Below, piece by piece: positions 24,065-35,786 of a DNA stretch of 64,000 bases. A model generated the notes under the pieces. It did not search any database, was not told the DNA's origin, and saw only the letters and a program-made list of their open reading frames with translations. This DNA comes from Amoebophrya sp. A120. Its lineage: Eukaryota; Sar; Dinophyceae; Syndiniales; Amoebophryaceae. Position 1 is the first letter of the stretch, and each line of letters starts with the position of its first letter. The DNA is taken from assembly GCA_905178155.1 (NCBI GenBank), contig CAJINV010000001.1, positions 9,879,865 through 9,943,864 of the forward strand. The letters are read 5' to 3'. The position numbers were made by a program, and so were the translations under genes.

Positions 24065-25694
24065 TTTGAATTAGACTGCTGGTCACTGAGTTACTAACCT
24101 CAAACCGTTCCCTGGAAGAAAAAGTTGACAATCAAGTAGAGTTCAGGTCTCTATTGAGTCGTTTAAGGGCGCTTGGCTCGATATAGAGGACATCACGAAG
24201 AGATCAGCCTTACAGCTTGCGCGGCCGCATTTAGGATCTTTAGATTATCACACGGAACAAATCTCGATTGGGATCGGAATTGATTTTTTTGGGGATCAAC
24301 AGTCACCTCTGTGTATCTATCACGGAATTTAGATTTTCACACAAGATCGCTTCTTTTAACATTTAGATTTTCACAGCAATCTCTCCTGTAGATCTTCTAC
24401 GTCTTTCTTCTTGATCTTACGTGCATGGCAAATCGGCTGCCTACCCGGGATCGCTTCAGGAGCGTTTTTGAAATCGGTGACGATCTTTAGAAAGATGCGC
24501 TGGGATCTTTCTTTCAATTGATTTCAATCACGATTCCATCAACATGCAGTACACAGTATACAACCGAAGCGGATTGCTACGCTGTGTAGAACGACAGCCG
24601 CTCATTGCGTTCGAGTGCAGACCCTCATCGATTTCACGTAGTTTCAAGACAGTTCAGCAGTCTCGGCCTAGCGCTCGCGCTCACCGGTGGAAAAACAGAA
24701 ATTGAAAATTCATGTGAGGTTGTGAGGTTTTTGTTCCTTTTTGTCGCCATTGATAGAGGAAGTTCCGCCCTTAAAATTTGCGTGTTGGCTCTTGGAAGTA
24801 GGTGCTCCAGCGTTCAGTGATGTCAGAAAGAACTCATTGCTCTACCTGATGTGGCTAGTGATAACGAATAGCCGCAGGCTCGTGCTCCGTGTGGAAGATT
24901 TTGAAAAGCCAATGCGTTCGGCGGAAATGCAATTTCCACGAACTACAGGCGAACTTTCTTCTGCCACTCCCCGCGGATACATATCTTCGGTCGCGGACAA
25001 AACGCAGCGAGATGCAGATCCATTCGTGGCTGCAATTTCGTTCTTCCAGCAATGGATTTAGATTGTTCCTGGCGGCACGAAGATGGCGTCGACTGTTTTT
25101 TTCTCCCGCCGTGGTTCTTTCTATGCACGCCAGAGCTTGAGAAGACGCGACTACTTCTACGTCGGGCCGCTCTCCAGCGATCTCCTCAGTTCACTAGCGT
25201 CTCAGCGACTACATGTAAGTAGCTGTTATCAAGAGAAACAAACCCGGCCGGTAGGCGTGTTGTTTCAAAGGAAGAAGAAATTTTTGACACACATTCTGTA
25301 CAGGCGATGTTGCCGATTCCCGGATTCGATCAAGTACTCAGTCGTATTTATGGTTGTTCTTTGTTCCCCGATTTGACTATTCCCCTGCTTCGCATGCTCT
25401 CGATGAAGTCACTTCCTTTATTCCCGGATGAAAAGAGCTACTGCTTGAGCACAGTGACGCTGCTCTGCACACGCATGCTTTGCTGCTCGTCCCTAGTGCG
25501 TCACTATCTTCACACGTGCGTTTGCGATCTGCAACGTTCAGACGTGCGACAGGACCAGAATTCTGGACACGATAGGATCCATTTCGTCATCAAAACCTGT
25601 TGTTCTTCTAAACAGCACTTGTTGACCTGCTGCTGCGCACCTTCTCCTTTGCCGTCGCTTTCTTACTCGCACCAACCGCGGCGCTTTCAAAAAT
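24065..25694. other. Intergenic, 1.6 kb; RPS11 upstream region with a short degenerate repeat
   Basis: No coding region is supportable. Between about 24225 and 24380 the word TTTAGATT(T/A)TCACA occurs three times, near 24240, 24328 and 24361, each about 15 bp. It lies about 200 bp upstream of the RPS11 start codon, so it may be promoter or leader sequence. The rest (24400-25690) contains only short shadow frames. Confidence 0.45.
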
Positions 25695-28600
25695 CTACAG
25701 CTTCATGCGCTTCGCGACCGCATCAACAGACTTTCCCCACGCCTCCGTGCCGTCCTCGAGCGGCAAATAGCCGAGACGGTGCTTCGCCTTGGACGCGTCC
25801 AGGTAGCGATGGATGCACAGCATGTTGACCGCGAAGGGTGTCAACTTCGCCGCCCGGATCGCCTTGCCGCGATTGAAGCCGCAAAAGAGGTAGACGAGCG
25901 CGAACTGCAATCGAGACCAAACGTGGGAGAGCAGCAGCATGAAGTTTTTTGGCACGTACAGCTTGCGGAACAGCGATTTAGAGTCGCTCCAATCCGGGAA
26001 CGCAACCTTCCGCGCGTCGTCCATCCGGTTCCAGAAACTGCTGACGATACCATCGGTGATCACGAAAAACTCGCCGCCGACACCTGCGGGGGTTTAGAAT
26101 TTTCTAGTAGAAATGGTGCGCCGCAAAGCCGTACAACCTTGTGTCGCAGCTGCATCTCATGCAATGCATTCATTGCGAGCTGAATCCGCGATGCGAAAGA
26201 GACATGCGAAAAATAGGCACTACACTAAATACCTTCCTGGTCGTTCAGCAGTGCCCGCGCAGCCAGCAAAGTGCCGTGTGCGATGTTGGTCGTGTGGGTG
26301 AAGCTCATTACCAGTGGCTCATTACCGAACTGGCGCAGCCGGTGCATGGAGCCCAGCATGTTCGGCAGGAACAATTTGTCCTGCTCACCATAGACTTGGT
26401 GTGGAGCCACAGCGCAGGTTTTCACGGATGAAGTGCCTGATATATTGTAGTTTTTGCAGCTCGCTGGTTTATTAGTTTATACCTCCTTTCTTGGGGTCTA
26501 CTTGACACGCGCATGCGTCGTCCGCAGCCATAAACCAAGAAAATTATGCAAGAAAAGCGTCGTTCTTACCGTGCGCCTTCAGAATGATTTTTTCCCCGAC
26601 GGCTTTTGTCCTTGCGTACTCATGCGTTGAGGTTTTCATTTCTCTCTGAATCATGTCCATGTCTTCTTCATCCAGTCCTTCCATGTCGAAGCCATCGAAT
26701 CTCGTACTAGGGGAACTCACGTCGACTAGCGCCTTCACATTGGCTTGCTCGCACGCTTGCAGCACGTGCCTTGCCCCGTCGATGTTGACCCGGGTGTACT
26801 GTTCGTGCTCAAAATACGGACCGACTAGAGCCGCCAGGTGCAACACGCACTCGACGTTGGCAAACGCGGCCGCGAGCTCCGCCACTGCTGTTTTCGCTGC
26901 CGCGATGTCGACTTTTTTGTACTCGACGGACTGTAAATCCTTCACCCACGCAGGCTCGTCCGCGAGGTCGACGAGGACGATCTTCTTGCAGCCTCTTTCC
27001 ACCAAAGTTTCGACTAACACTTTCCCGACTAGTCCCGCGCCGCCCGTGATTGCGCAGGATTTGGGCGGAGCCATTCGTCCCGCGCCCGCAAAGTTCTTCG
27101 CGTACAGGTCCTGCGACGCCGGCAGCTTCGCCTTGTCGGCTTCTTCCGGCGCGAATTTCTTCGAGCTCGCTTCCCGCAGCAGCCACGGTACGTACTTGCC
27201 GTACTTCCGCAATTCCTGTTTCTCCAGCCGGTTGTTGGCCTGCGCCAGCTTCTCCCGGACGCGAAACTTCTCATACGGCTCGTCGGTGCCCATCCAGCGG
27301 TCCCACCACTCGAAACTCGGCGCGTAGTTCGCGGTGAAGAACCGATGGTGGAAGTCGTGGTGCTCCACGCCAGTCCAGTAGGGCACGATGTACCGCCACG
27401 GGAAAACGGGCGCGGAATAGCCCATGTGCACATCGGTGGTTGTGCACACACGGACCCACATCCAGAGCAGGATGTACAGGTAGTGCAGAATGTTCACGTG
27501 GAGCGCGACGAAAAAACCCGTGCCGAGGACCTAGAAGTTCATGTGCAAAACATGGAAGCAATTCCAATTTTACTCCTTTTCGTCCGATAATGTCGAACCT
27601 CTATATAGTTCATCGTGACGAATTCGAGTATATCAGGGGTAAGCATAACAAATTGCGCGAAAGTACAACAAATAGCCATCATGCAGGCTCTTGTAGAAAA
27701 TCATACCATCGTCTCAATCGGATGGGCAAACTCCGCCTCCAGTCCGAATGGGTTCGGGTAGGAATGGTGCCACTTGTGCACGGTTTTGTACCAATACATG
27801 CGAGTGTGAAAGAAGTAGTGCCCCCAGTAGTGAAAAACGTCTTCGATCATCATACAGAGCAGTAACCTCGGGAACGCCTGCTCCAGCGTAAACACCGTGT
27901 CCCACGTGACGCCAAGCTGAAAAAACTCCACGTAAAAATGCAGTCCCATGGCAAGCGGCGTCTGGATCAAAACAGCGTTTGCAACGAGGGCAACACCAAC
28001 GTAAATCCAGTCTTTGAGGCTCGCCGGGTCCTTGTTTTCCTGTGGATTACGATTATACGAACAGTCAGAATGTATAAATCTCGAATGGGGTCCGCACCCG
28101 TCGGCTGCTGCTGCTGCAAATCATTATATATCTCCATCACTACGTAATTCCTTTAATCACATACCTGAATTTTCGTTGCCCGCAAGGTCGGGATGAGCGG
28201 ACACATCAGGCACGGGAGACTGAGGAGCCAAATGCAGCCGTAGTGCACGCAACTGGAGCCGTGCACATAGAAGTTGAACGGGGAGAACTGTGCTCGGACC
28301 CATTCGTACACATCCCCGGCCGCGGCGGAACCGTAGGCGCGCCACACGAGCGGTTCCTTGGACACAACCAACGCCAGGATGGCGACCGCGAACGCCGCTT
28401 TCGTCGCGGTGGACACGGGTTGGTTCCTTCTGCGGATCGCAATCTTCTCCGACGCGGACAGTGCGGCGGACTCCTTCGATTCGTACTGCTCTTCCACCGG
28501 ATCACCGCTGGCGTTTCCATACTTGATTTGGTTCCACACACTCAGCACGATGTTGTACGCCAGGTACAGTGGCGTCCAAAGCACGACAAAAATGAAAATG

Positions 28601-28743
28601 ACCGTAATCGCCGATCGGTAGTAGTCGAAAAGGGTGCCGTCGTTGACAAAAATGGGTTTACTCGTGAACTGCGGGCCCCAAGTCGCCGCCGAACCGACGG
28701 CACCGGCCGTAGCTTGCATTTCCTCGGCAAAAAAGGTTGACAT
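25695..28743 (-). CDS. Fusion: sterol C4-methyl oxidase (ERG25/SMO) + 3-beta-HSD/C4-decarboxylase (ERG26/NSDHL)
   Basis: The exons are 28743-28165, 28039-27707, 27530-26570, 26436-26233 and 26083-25695; all phases agree and give about 821 aa. The first 380 residues are a membrane di-iron oxidase with N-terminal hydrophobic helices. Its histidine boxes are HYWGHYFFH (about 263), HKWHH (about 281) and EHHDFHH (about 360), plus the AEFAHPIE block typical of sterol C4-methyl oxidases. After a Lys/Glu linker comes a short-chain dehydrogenase. It has TGGAGLVG (about 466) for NAD binding and a VSSPS strand. Its catalytic YARTK (about 609) is followed by a C-terminus like NSDHL. In other eukaryotes these enzymes are separate proteins acting in sequence on C4-methyl sterols at the ER. 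The two halves meet inside a single exon, so the fusion is not a splicing artefact of my joins. Confidence 0.88.
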
Positions 28744-29701
28744 TATTCAGGATGTTGTCGCTTGTTCATTGACCATGCCTTTATTTCCAAAATAATAAAC
28801 GTTTTAGTTTTACTCAGTAAACGGCCGAACTAGTAACCCGTTCCCCGCTAAAAAAAACCCAGAAATTTAAATTTCGTGAAATTCAGTGGTGGTGAACTTG
28901 GATGGGTGCTCGTGGGCCACTAGACAATAAATGGGGCTGCCGGAAGCAGCTACTTGCGCTCAAAATTCACTCAAAACAGATTTTACTTGTACCGTCTTTT
29001 TCCAGAGCATTGATTCAGAACCGTGCTCAGTGTCGGTATACAAGTGCTTTGCTACTTACACTGATCATACAGATTCGCTGGAGTCAATCAATGAAGAAGT
29101 ACCAAATCAGCGATCACGTTGCCCTTCGGCACCAGATACATGCGTTTTCTGGTGATGTCTTCACGAAGAGGACCGCACTTTCAAATTTACTTCCCCCACA
29201 GCGACAGATTTTCCCCCAAAGTTAGCTACTTGCTCAGTCGTACAAGTATGTGTATTTGAGATCTCGATTCATCATTCTCAGGAGCAGTCCCCCACCGATT
29301 TGTTCATCTTCTCTGTAGCCACAGAATGTAAATTGATTTCTCCCAAAAACCTGCGATTTTTACTTGATCAGGACCACAATTTTGAACAGCACAACCTGTG
29401 CTCGTGCTACCGACTGCAAAAACGAAATCAACATGTAACAAATGACGCCGTGGCGATCGCTTCCAGATCACAAGTCCTCATTTGGATTTGGATATGGATA
29501 TGTTGGTTTCTACTTGGTAATAGTAAGTACCGTGGTCGCTGAGTTGAGAAAAGTGCGACACTCACACACTGCCGCGAGGAAATATGCGCCATTTATGCGG
29601 ATCAAAATTTCTTCGAAATCCGAGATAACCCTGATCAGCATGGCACAGTTTTCGACCCCCAATCGATCCCACCAGTGTAGAAACTACTTTTCGCTTCTAC
29701 G
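28744..29701. other. Intergenic, about 960 bp, nothing recognised
   Basis: Only short frames on either strand; AT-rich near 28790-28880. It holds the promoter side of the sterol fusion gene and the 3' region of the next gene. No repeats or RNA genes were seen. Confidence 0.4.
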
Positions 29702-32116
29702 TCATTTCAAGGGCGCGAACATGTCGTCCATATCGTCGTCTTGCTGCGCTGCCTGTTGCCCAAGTTTGTCCAGGAACATCTCCAACATTCGCGTTTGCCA
29801 GATCGGCACAATGCACATACAGCTGAGCGTTTCCGGTTATCCTGAGTAAAAACGTCTCAACACCAGAGTCGTAATGCAAATTTGCATGCCAAAAAAGTTT
29901 CTCATGCGAAGCCCCATGAGAAGCTTTTTCCAGTCGTGTTTTGGGATTTGTGATGCTAGAAATAGCATGACGCTCTAGATCTGTGATGCTGCTGAACTAG
30001 CTAAACAGGATTACACTACGAGGACAAACTTGTCATGCGAGACAACCAAAGGTGGCCGATTTGTCTAGCAGATTTTCCACGTTGACTCTGGTATGGGGAC
30101 GTTTTTACTCAGGATACCGGTGCGCCTTTCTTCAACGCTTCCCGCAGTACCCCCTTCGCGCAGGAGTCAGACAGACCCTGCAAACAGAAAATGCATTCGA
30201 TAAGTAACTATCAGCAATGCAGAAAGATGAAGAGGACCATCAGAGGCACTTCTGCTGGTATCATGTTTGTGCCGCATCAAAGCTTAGAAATCTGAATATC
30301 AAAATGCATGCACAGGCATTAACTAAATCATGATCGTTTACCTCTCCGTGGGACCGTCCGCGCTTCATTGCCTGCAGCGCCTCGTCGATAATTTGCTGGT
30401 CATCGGAGAACCACTTGTACAGCTCCGGACTCATGAGCAGCACAAAGTAGTCGAAGGTCGGGCGGTTGGGGGGAAAGGACCGCGAGGTGTTGCGCGCCAC
30501 CATGTCCACCGACTTCAGGGCCCAGGTGCGGCAGTGCTTCGTCTCCGGTGCGTGCTCCAACCGCAGCCCCGGGTCCGCCTTCTTAAACGCACGCGCGCCA
30601 AACACCCTGTGCGAGGGCAGCCTGTGATGTTAAAACATGATTTAGGTCGAAATTCTAAGCGGTCCTCGCGAGGTCGTGAAGTAGTTGATGTCAACATAGG
30701 TTGTGGCTGTTGTAACACGGCGAGCGAAGCGTCGCCCCTCCAATCCAGGGCCTGTCCTGGATGGATGGACAGGCTTGCGCTCTTCACGAGTATACTTGCA
30801 TTCGGTGCTTGCTTGGCCCCCGTCGGGATGGAATCCCGTTTTGATGTACTGCAAGTTCCTCCCTTCCTTCCCGGCTTCTAGTTCGAACTTGCTGCCGCGC
30901 ATGGTCAGCGGGGTGGCGAGGTGGGGCTCGTTCAAACGCAAGGCTCTGCCCAGCCCGTCGCACGCGAGCACGACGCAACTCCCAATGTGCGAGGTGTGCA
31001 GGTTCACGAAGGGACGTCCCTCCAGCGTCACGTGCTGGAACAGCAGATGGGCGTACTCCGCGCCGTCGCCGTTTCGCTTCGCTACAGACCGTGGGAGGTA
31101 CTCCTTCTCGCAGCTCTCGGCCGCTTCGCCAAAAAGCTCCGGAACTTCAAACTCATCCGGGTCCCGGATGTCGATCTGTGTTGTGGGAGATATAAAAATA
31201 GTAGCTCAAGATAGCGTTTTCCTACCATTTCATAGCGGCGAAAATTGGGGTAAAATGACGAGGAGAAATAAACAAGCTGCAACTATTCACGGCAACGACC
31301 CAACAGACGTGGCAAGCAACAACTTGATACCGATGGCGCAAACCGGTCTTTGAGAAACTTCACCGCGTCGCCACCAAACCGGGCTTTGTAAAGTCCGAAC
31401 AGGGACCCCAAGTACTGGATGTTTACGTTTTCGATCGAGTCGTCATGGTACTGCACGTTGGACGGCATGCGGTCGTAATAGGTCTCCAACTTCATGGTCG
31501 GATACTTCTGAAAAACATTCTGCCAGTTCTGCATCGCAAACGACATCTGCTTGCGCTCGACTGTTTTTGATTTCGAACTGTGGTTCTTGGAATTGCCAAT
31601 AAATTTTCATCCGCAAAATTCACATCCCTTTGTTTTGATACTACCTTTAAATACGCTCAACGTACTAATTCACATCAAGTTAGAAAAACAAGTACCTTTT
31701 CCCTCGTCGTTATCAATCAGACTTTTCCCGTCCTTATGCCTCACGTCCAAACAGCACGGTAAGTTGTCGCGCTCCTTGTCTTGTCCCCGCAAAAACGAAA
31801 CCTCCGCCCCTTCTTTCAGGTACCGGAAACCGCCTGTCGTTTTGATGTGCGAGTGGTAGACGAAAACTTTCGCCGGCGCACCCTCGGGGGGATTGTCGGA
31901 AATAATGAATCCAAATCCCTTCTGTTTGTCGTAGGACTCGACTTTGCCGGTTTCGCGCTGCGTGGGCTGTCGACTCGATGCAGTGGAGGAACTGGACGCC
32001 GTCGTGGTTCCAGTCCGAACGCCACTAATGATACTCCCGGTCGCTTGCTTCTTTTCCGGGGGCCCGCCGGACAGGGCGGACAACAACATACGTTTTCTCG
32101 CTGCGGCAGACGACAT
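29702..32116 (-). CDS. Cold-shock domain joined to a PP2C-like pseudophosphatase (6 exons, about 500 aa)
   Basis: The exons are 32116-31696, 31560-31331, 31175-30796, 30621-30342, 30177-30117 and 29832-29702, with consistent phases. Residues about 55-115 form a cold-shock nucleic-acid-binding fold (GKVESYDKQKGFGFIISDN; AKVFVYHSHI; EGAEVSFLRGQDKERD). The rest follows the PP2C order: LFGLYKARFGG where active enzymes have a DGHGG box; SHIGSCVVLACDG for the GDSR strand; HRVFGARAF for the SRAFGD strand; DYFVLLMSPELYKWFSDD for the LASDGLWD box; and a final LKKGAPETLSCMCIV in place of GS-x-DN. The metal-binding Asp residues are replaced at each site, so phosphatase activity is unlikely. The last intron is an introner element. 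The exon 1/2 join rests on splice phase, so two adjacent genes remain possible. Confidence 0.62.
29838..30116. mobile_element. Introner element, 279 bp, forming an intron
   Basis: The ends are inverted repeats. The plus-strand left end TATCCTGAGTAAAAACGTC is mirrored by GACGTTTTTACTCAGGATA on the right, and an ACCAGAGTC-type match continues inward. It is flanked by a perfect 5-bp duplication CCGGT (29833-29837 and 30117-30121). Removing the element plus one duplication restores the reading frame of the PP2C-like gene exactly (...KKGAP-ETLSC...). The resulting boundaries are not GT-AG. It carries no coding capacity, so it would be mobilised in trans. Confidence 0.9.
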
Positions 32117-32806
32117 GGTGAGACTCAGACTTCTTTGAGATTGGGAGAGGAGTAGATTATGTCTGGTGCTAGAAGTTCAAGAAATTTCCTTGTTCTTATT
32201 GCTGCTTGCTATTCTTCTAACTCTACTGAACATGCCCTGCTCTAATCTACGAATTATAAATTCGTGCTGTCGCTGAAAAAGGATGCTGAAAAAGTTCCTA
32301 AGCCTGCACGTAGCCTGCAGAAAAGCATTTGATTTTGTCATCATGGTGAAGTATTGGATGGCAAAAAACTAAAACTTCATCTAACGACATTATCTGCATC
32401 AGATAGTTGCGAATAAAGTCCGCAACAAAGTATCACGATGATCCAACTTTCGCTTTGCCTTCACGCAGCTTTTCTTAGTTTTGAAAGAGCAGTTGTAATG
32501 CAGTCGAGCGGATTTCGTGGGTGTCAAAAAGATCCAATCGTTTTGTCTTTTTTCAGTGGGTTCTTGCCACACGAGAAACCAAACAAAAAAGGGCTCGGCG
32601 CAATTTTTCCTAGTAGTGCGGAACAAGTTTTTCATTTTCGGGAATTGGAAGAAAAAGTTTCATCCCGGCTATGAAAATCAATACGCCATCCAGATGTCGA
32701 TTGAGTTCAGCGTCTTATCTTCGATTTTCAGCGGCCAGATTCAATACGCCACTGTGGCTGAATCTGCCAGTTCATTTATGTGGTGGACAACTTCGAGTAT
32801 TAAGCA
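32117..32806. other. Intergenic, about 690 bp
   Basis: No coding region on either strand is supportable. It lies upstream of the cold-shock/PP2C-like gene and downstream of B9D2, so it should include the former's promoter. No repeats were seen. Confidence 0.4.
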
Positions 32807-33625
32807 CTAAAGTGGCACATTTCTGAAGAGGATGTCGACATTCAGAAAGAGTGTTCCAGAGGTTTCTGTTATCAGCGAGCTCCTTTCTGGGTTTGTCGAA
32901 GTACTTCTTCGATCGAGCACCTCTATCGGTTCCACCAGCTGTGGCCTACCCCCGACGTAGTAGCCGTAAACGTCCTCTTGTGACCGTTGCGAAAGAGGCG
33001 ACCAAGTCCGACATGCTAGCTGGTACGTGCCCGGGTTGCAGGGGAGATTCAACGACCCGACGGATAGTGGGTCCATCCTGCCAAAAACATCCAGCCTGGT
33101 AGTTCGTGTTGATGCAATGCTGCTTCCGAATGAAAAAAGTTGGTAAAAGACTCGATAAAGTTCGCACGAGGACAAACGACAAAAATTTTCAAAAATGACC
33201 TAATGCCACATGGAAGACAAGAATACTTGTAGACTTGGAAGTTTAGTCTCGGCCACTCTGCTATGCTAGCGGTTGCGAAATGGAGATCCACTGGATGGTT
33301 GAAGACAACTTCGTTTTCTTCGTCTGGATACGCGGTTTGCGTCTGCTGAGCGGACTTTGTTATGTCCCACCTGTTTATGGAATGCATAAGAGGTTTAAGT
33401 TTCAGTGAGCCGATACCACGTATTGGATACAGATGCGTTCCTCGGGTGCCGTCAGCATTGGTATGCGAAAACGCATGGAGGAGCAAGTTTCTCAAAATAC
33501 CATTGATCCCCCACAGACACGTTGTACTCCACGAAGATGCCTTCGCCTTGATGCGTGTCAAATTGCGTTCCATGCTCCAGTTCCCCGATCACGTGGACTT
33601 CGGGAAGAGTTTGCGTGTCCGACAT
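32807..33625 (-). CDS. B9D2: B9 domain-containing protein 2, ciliary transition zone (3 exons, 185 aa)
   Basis: The exons are 33625-33501, 33370-33227 and 33095-32807; phases agree. B9D2 belongs to the MKS/B9 complex that gates proteins at the base of cilia and flagella. The match runs along the full length: EVHVIGELEHGTQF at the N-terminus, HPVDLHFATASIAEWPRLNF in the middle, then the join QVYK-LDVFGRMD. GTYQLACRTWSPL, YVGGRPQL and a terminal LFLNVDILFRNV strand complete it. Length is close to the animal protein. The ORF is open upstream to 33667, but MSDTQTLPEV aligns with the family start. It implies that the organism builds a flagellum with a transition zone at some life stage. Confidence 0.9.
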
Positions 33626-34044
33626 CTTGTTTTGAACGAGGTCGAAAAAGGTAGTAGTACAGTTCAATCCTCAACGGAAGAGAGCCTCCAAGCTGTCAGG
33701 GTGTTTCAGCCACACATTCAAAAATCAGCGAGCCTCTTGGTGCTCTCCCTCATCTTACACTCTGTTCCTCCGGTAGCCACAAAGGAAAGCCAGGCGGTTG
33801 AACACGAACAAATCTGAAAGCACAGCCGTAGAGCGGCCTCTGATCCCGTCGTATGTTTCATTCTTTGCCGCTTCTGAAGAAAAGTCTTCTGTGCAGTATC
33901 AAACAATTGGCGAAATTCCGCTCCATGTAAATACCGCACTCCTCTTTGCTACAACACAAGGAGGCGAACAGAAGTACATTTCTGTTGTGACGTGGTACGA
34001 CTACATTTCTTTTCTTGCGAGGCGTCTATCATCGAGTGCGACTG
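33626..34044. other. Intergenic, about 420 bp
   Basis: No supportable coding region. It is the presumed promoter of B9D2, or 3' region of the next gene. Confidence 0.4.
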
Positions 34045-35040
34045 TCAGTTATTGCGTCGCGCCGGAACGCCACACAGATCCAATATGTTCAAGAAACGAT
34101 CATGAAGACGAAGATGCGGCATGGAATCATTGTCGGTGAACGGCTCTTCAACATAAAATGAGCCGCACACTAAGTGCACTTCGTGATCCGATCTGTTGCG
34201 TTCGCATTCGACGTAGAAGCGCTCTACGGTAGCCAGAACCTCGGCGCGATCGTTTTGGTCCCCGCAGTCAAGTTTTTGAAGCGCTGCGGGGCTCAGGGCA
34301 GGAAACGTTCCTTTGAGAGAGCCTTCCAGGTGCACCTGCATCCTGATGTTGCGTTCAGATGGCTTTCGCCCAGGTGCACCATTAAAGCGGATGTTGCCAC
34401 TCCACCTGTGAAACATCTCCAACCTGCATGAGTCTCGAGTCTGGTCGAGCAACTCACATCTGGCTGTGTACAGTTCCGTCTGTCCTAGAAAAACGGAAAG
34501 CGAACGCAGGGCAGCAACAGGAACGGGCTTGTCTGCAACATAGAGCTGAGAATTTACGGCCCCCTGGGGAAAACCGTGGTAAGCGATTGCGCGCCAGCCT
34601 TCTCCCGCGTTCAGTGTTTCGAACCTCACATTCCGCGGAAGGTCGGAAAACCTCACCAAAACTTTCTCTCCGGTGTTGGGATCGGTATACGACACGGACA
34701 GCGCGAATTCGCTCGCAGCCAAAATCTGCTCGGTATGCGACGGAATGCGTGGAGCCCCGGGCTCAGCGCGTAGAAAGCTGAAAATCTTCCGCGCCATTTC
34801 CTCAGGAACAGTCTGCAATTTTGCCTCCCCAGTTTCGCGCTGCTTCTTCTCGAAACAGGTGATCGCCGCGTTGACGCAGCGCATGTTGAGTTTCCGCCAG
34901 GCCCGCTCTTTTGTCCGGAGCACTTCCTGCATCTCCATCTCTTTGAACATATCTTCGAGTGTTGCTGCTGGTGCTGCTGCTGGGGGCGCGGCTGCTGGAG
35001 CAGGTTGCGGCACAGGATTTTCTGCATCGGCACCGTTCAT
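34045..35040 (-). CDS. Hypothetical protein (331 aa, single exon)
   Basis: An intact frame runs from ATG at 35040 to the stop at 34045. The first 30 residues are Ala/Pro-rich and disordered, followed by a charged helix (LEDMFKEMEMQEVLRTKERAW). The rest looks like a folded, beta-rich domain with no motif I recognise (FSDLPRNVRFETLNAGEGWR; FHRWSGNIRFNGAPGRKPSE). There is no signal peptide, membrane span or Cys cluster. It is intronless. It lies between B9D2 and U2AF, but nothing links it to either. Confidence 0.7.
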   Translation of the reverse strand: MNGADAENPVPQPAPAAAPPAAAPAATLEDMFKEMEMQEVLRTKERAWRKLNMRCVNAAITCFEKKQRETGEAKLQTVPEEMARKIFSFLRAEPGAPRIPSHTEQILAASEFALSVSYTDPNTGEKVLVRFSDLPRNVRFETLNAGEGWRAIAYHGFPQGAVNSQLYVADKPVPVAALRSLSVFLGQTELYTARCELLDQTRDSCRLEMFHRWSGNIRFNGAPGRKPSERNIRMQVHLEGSLKGTFPALSPAALQKLDCGDQNDRAEVLATVERFYVECERNRSDHEVHLVCGSFYVEEPFTDNDSMPHLRLHDRFLNILDLCGVPARRNN

Positions 35041-35786
35041 CTTTCTCGTATTTCAGATGGTGTTTTGAATGGCAGGGAAAACAAATGTTGAACTCCTCAC
35101 TAGAGAGATGTATATCAGCAGATGCTGGGGAAACTTTACTTCTTTTGGAAGTGACAGTGATTCTTTGAGCGGGGATGGAGAAAGAAATCAACGCTAGCTT
35201 TAGAAACATCTGCCATTTGCGAATTAAATTTTTCAAGTTTGATTTGCTTTCAGTGCAGTTTGTTAGTGGTTGTCACCCATATCTCGCTCCTGCGCTCTGA
35301 TTTGAGTTCACTTCAGCGAAACAAAGTTCAACGAAAAACGAAGTAAATCGAGGCCGCAACCAACCACAAAAAAAAAACTGCACATCGTATTGTGCCTGTC
35401 GCCTATCTTTTGTCGCGACCTTTTATCAGCAGAGAGCAAGAAAAAAACGACAGAATCTAGATACATCTGCCTCATGCGAAGCTGTGTACGCTGCCAAGGG
35501 AACAAAGGTCGTACACACAGATTATCCAGAATGGAGTTGCATACTATGTTTGAACGTCACTGCAGATAATCTTTTTGTCGCGTCAGAGCCAGTCAAACTC
35601 AAATTTTATCGTCCAATAATTCGCTGGGGTCTTTATCAGAAGGTGACACTGGGAAGCACGAGGCATGAGGCATTTGAAGGTGGAGGTAGAACTACAAGAC
35701 ATACTGGGTACTATGCCCTCGTCAATCCGAGTATACCTTTCCTTTCCAAAAATGATTCGTTCACTTGTTCCCAAAAAACCTTTTCT
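35041..35786. other. Intergenic, about 750 bp
   Basis: The long plus-strand frame at 35484-36428 is mostly the antisense of the U2AF last exon and is not a gene. The remainder has no coding signal. No RNA gene or repeat was recognised. Confidence 0.4.
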
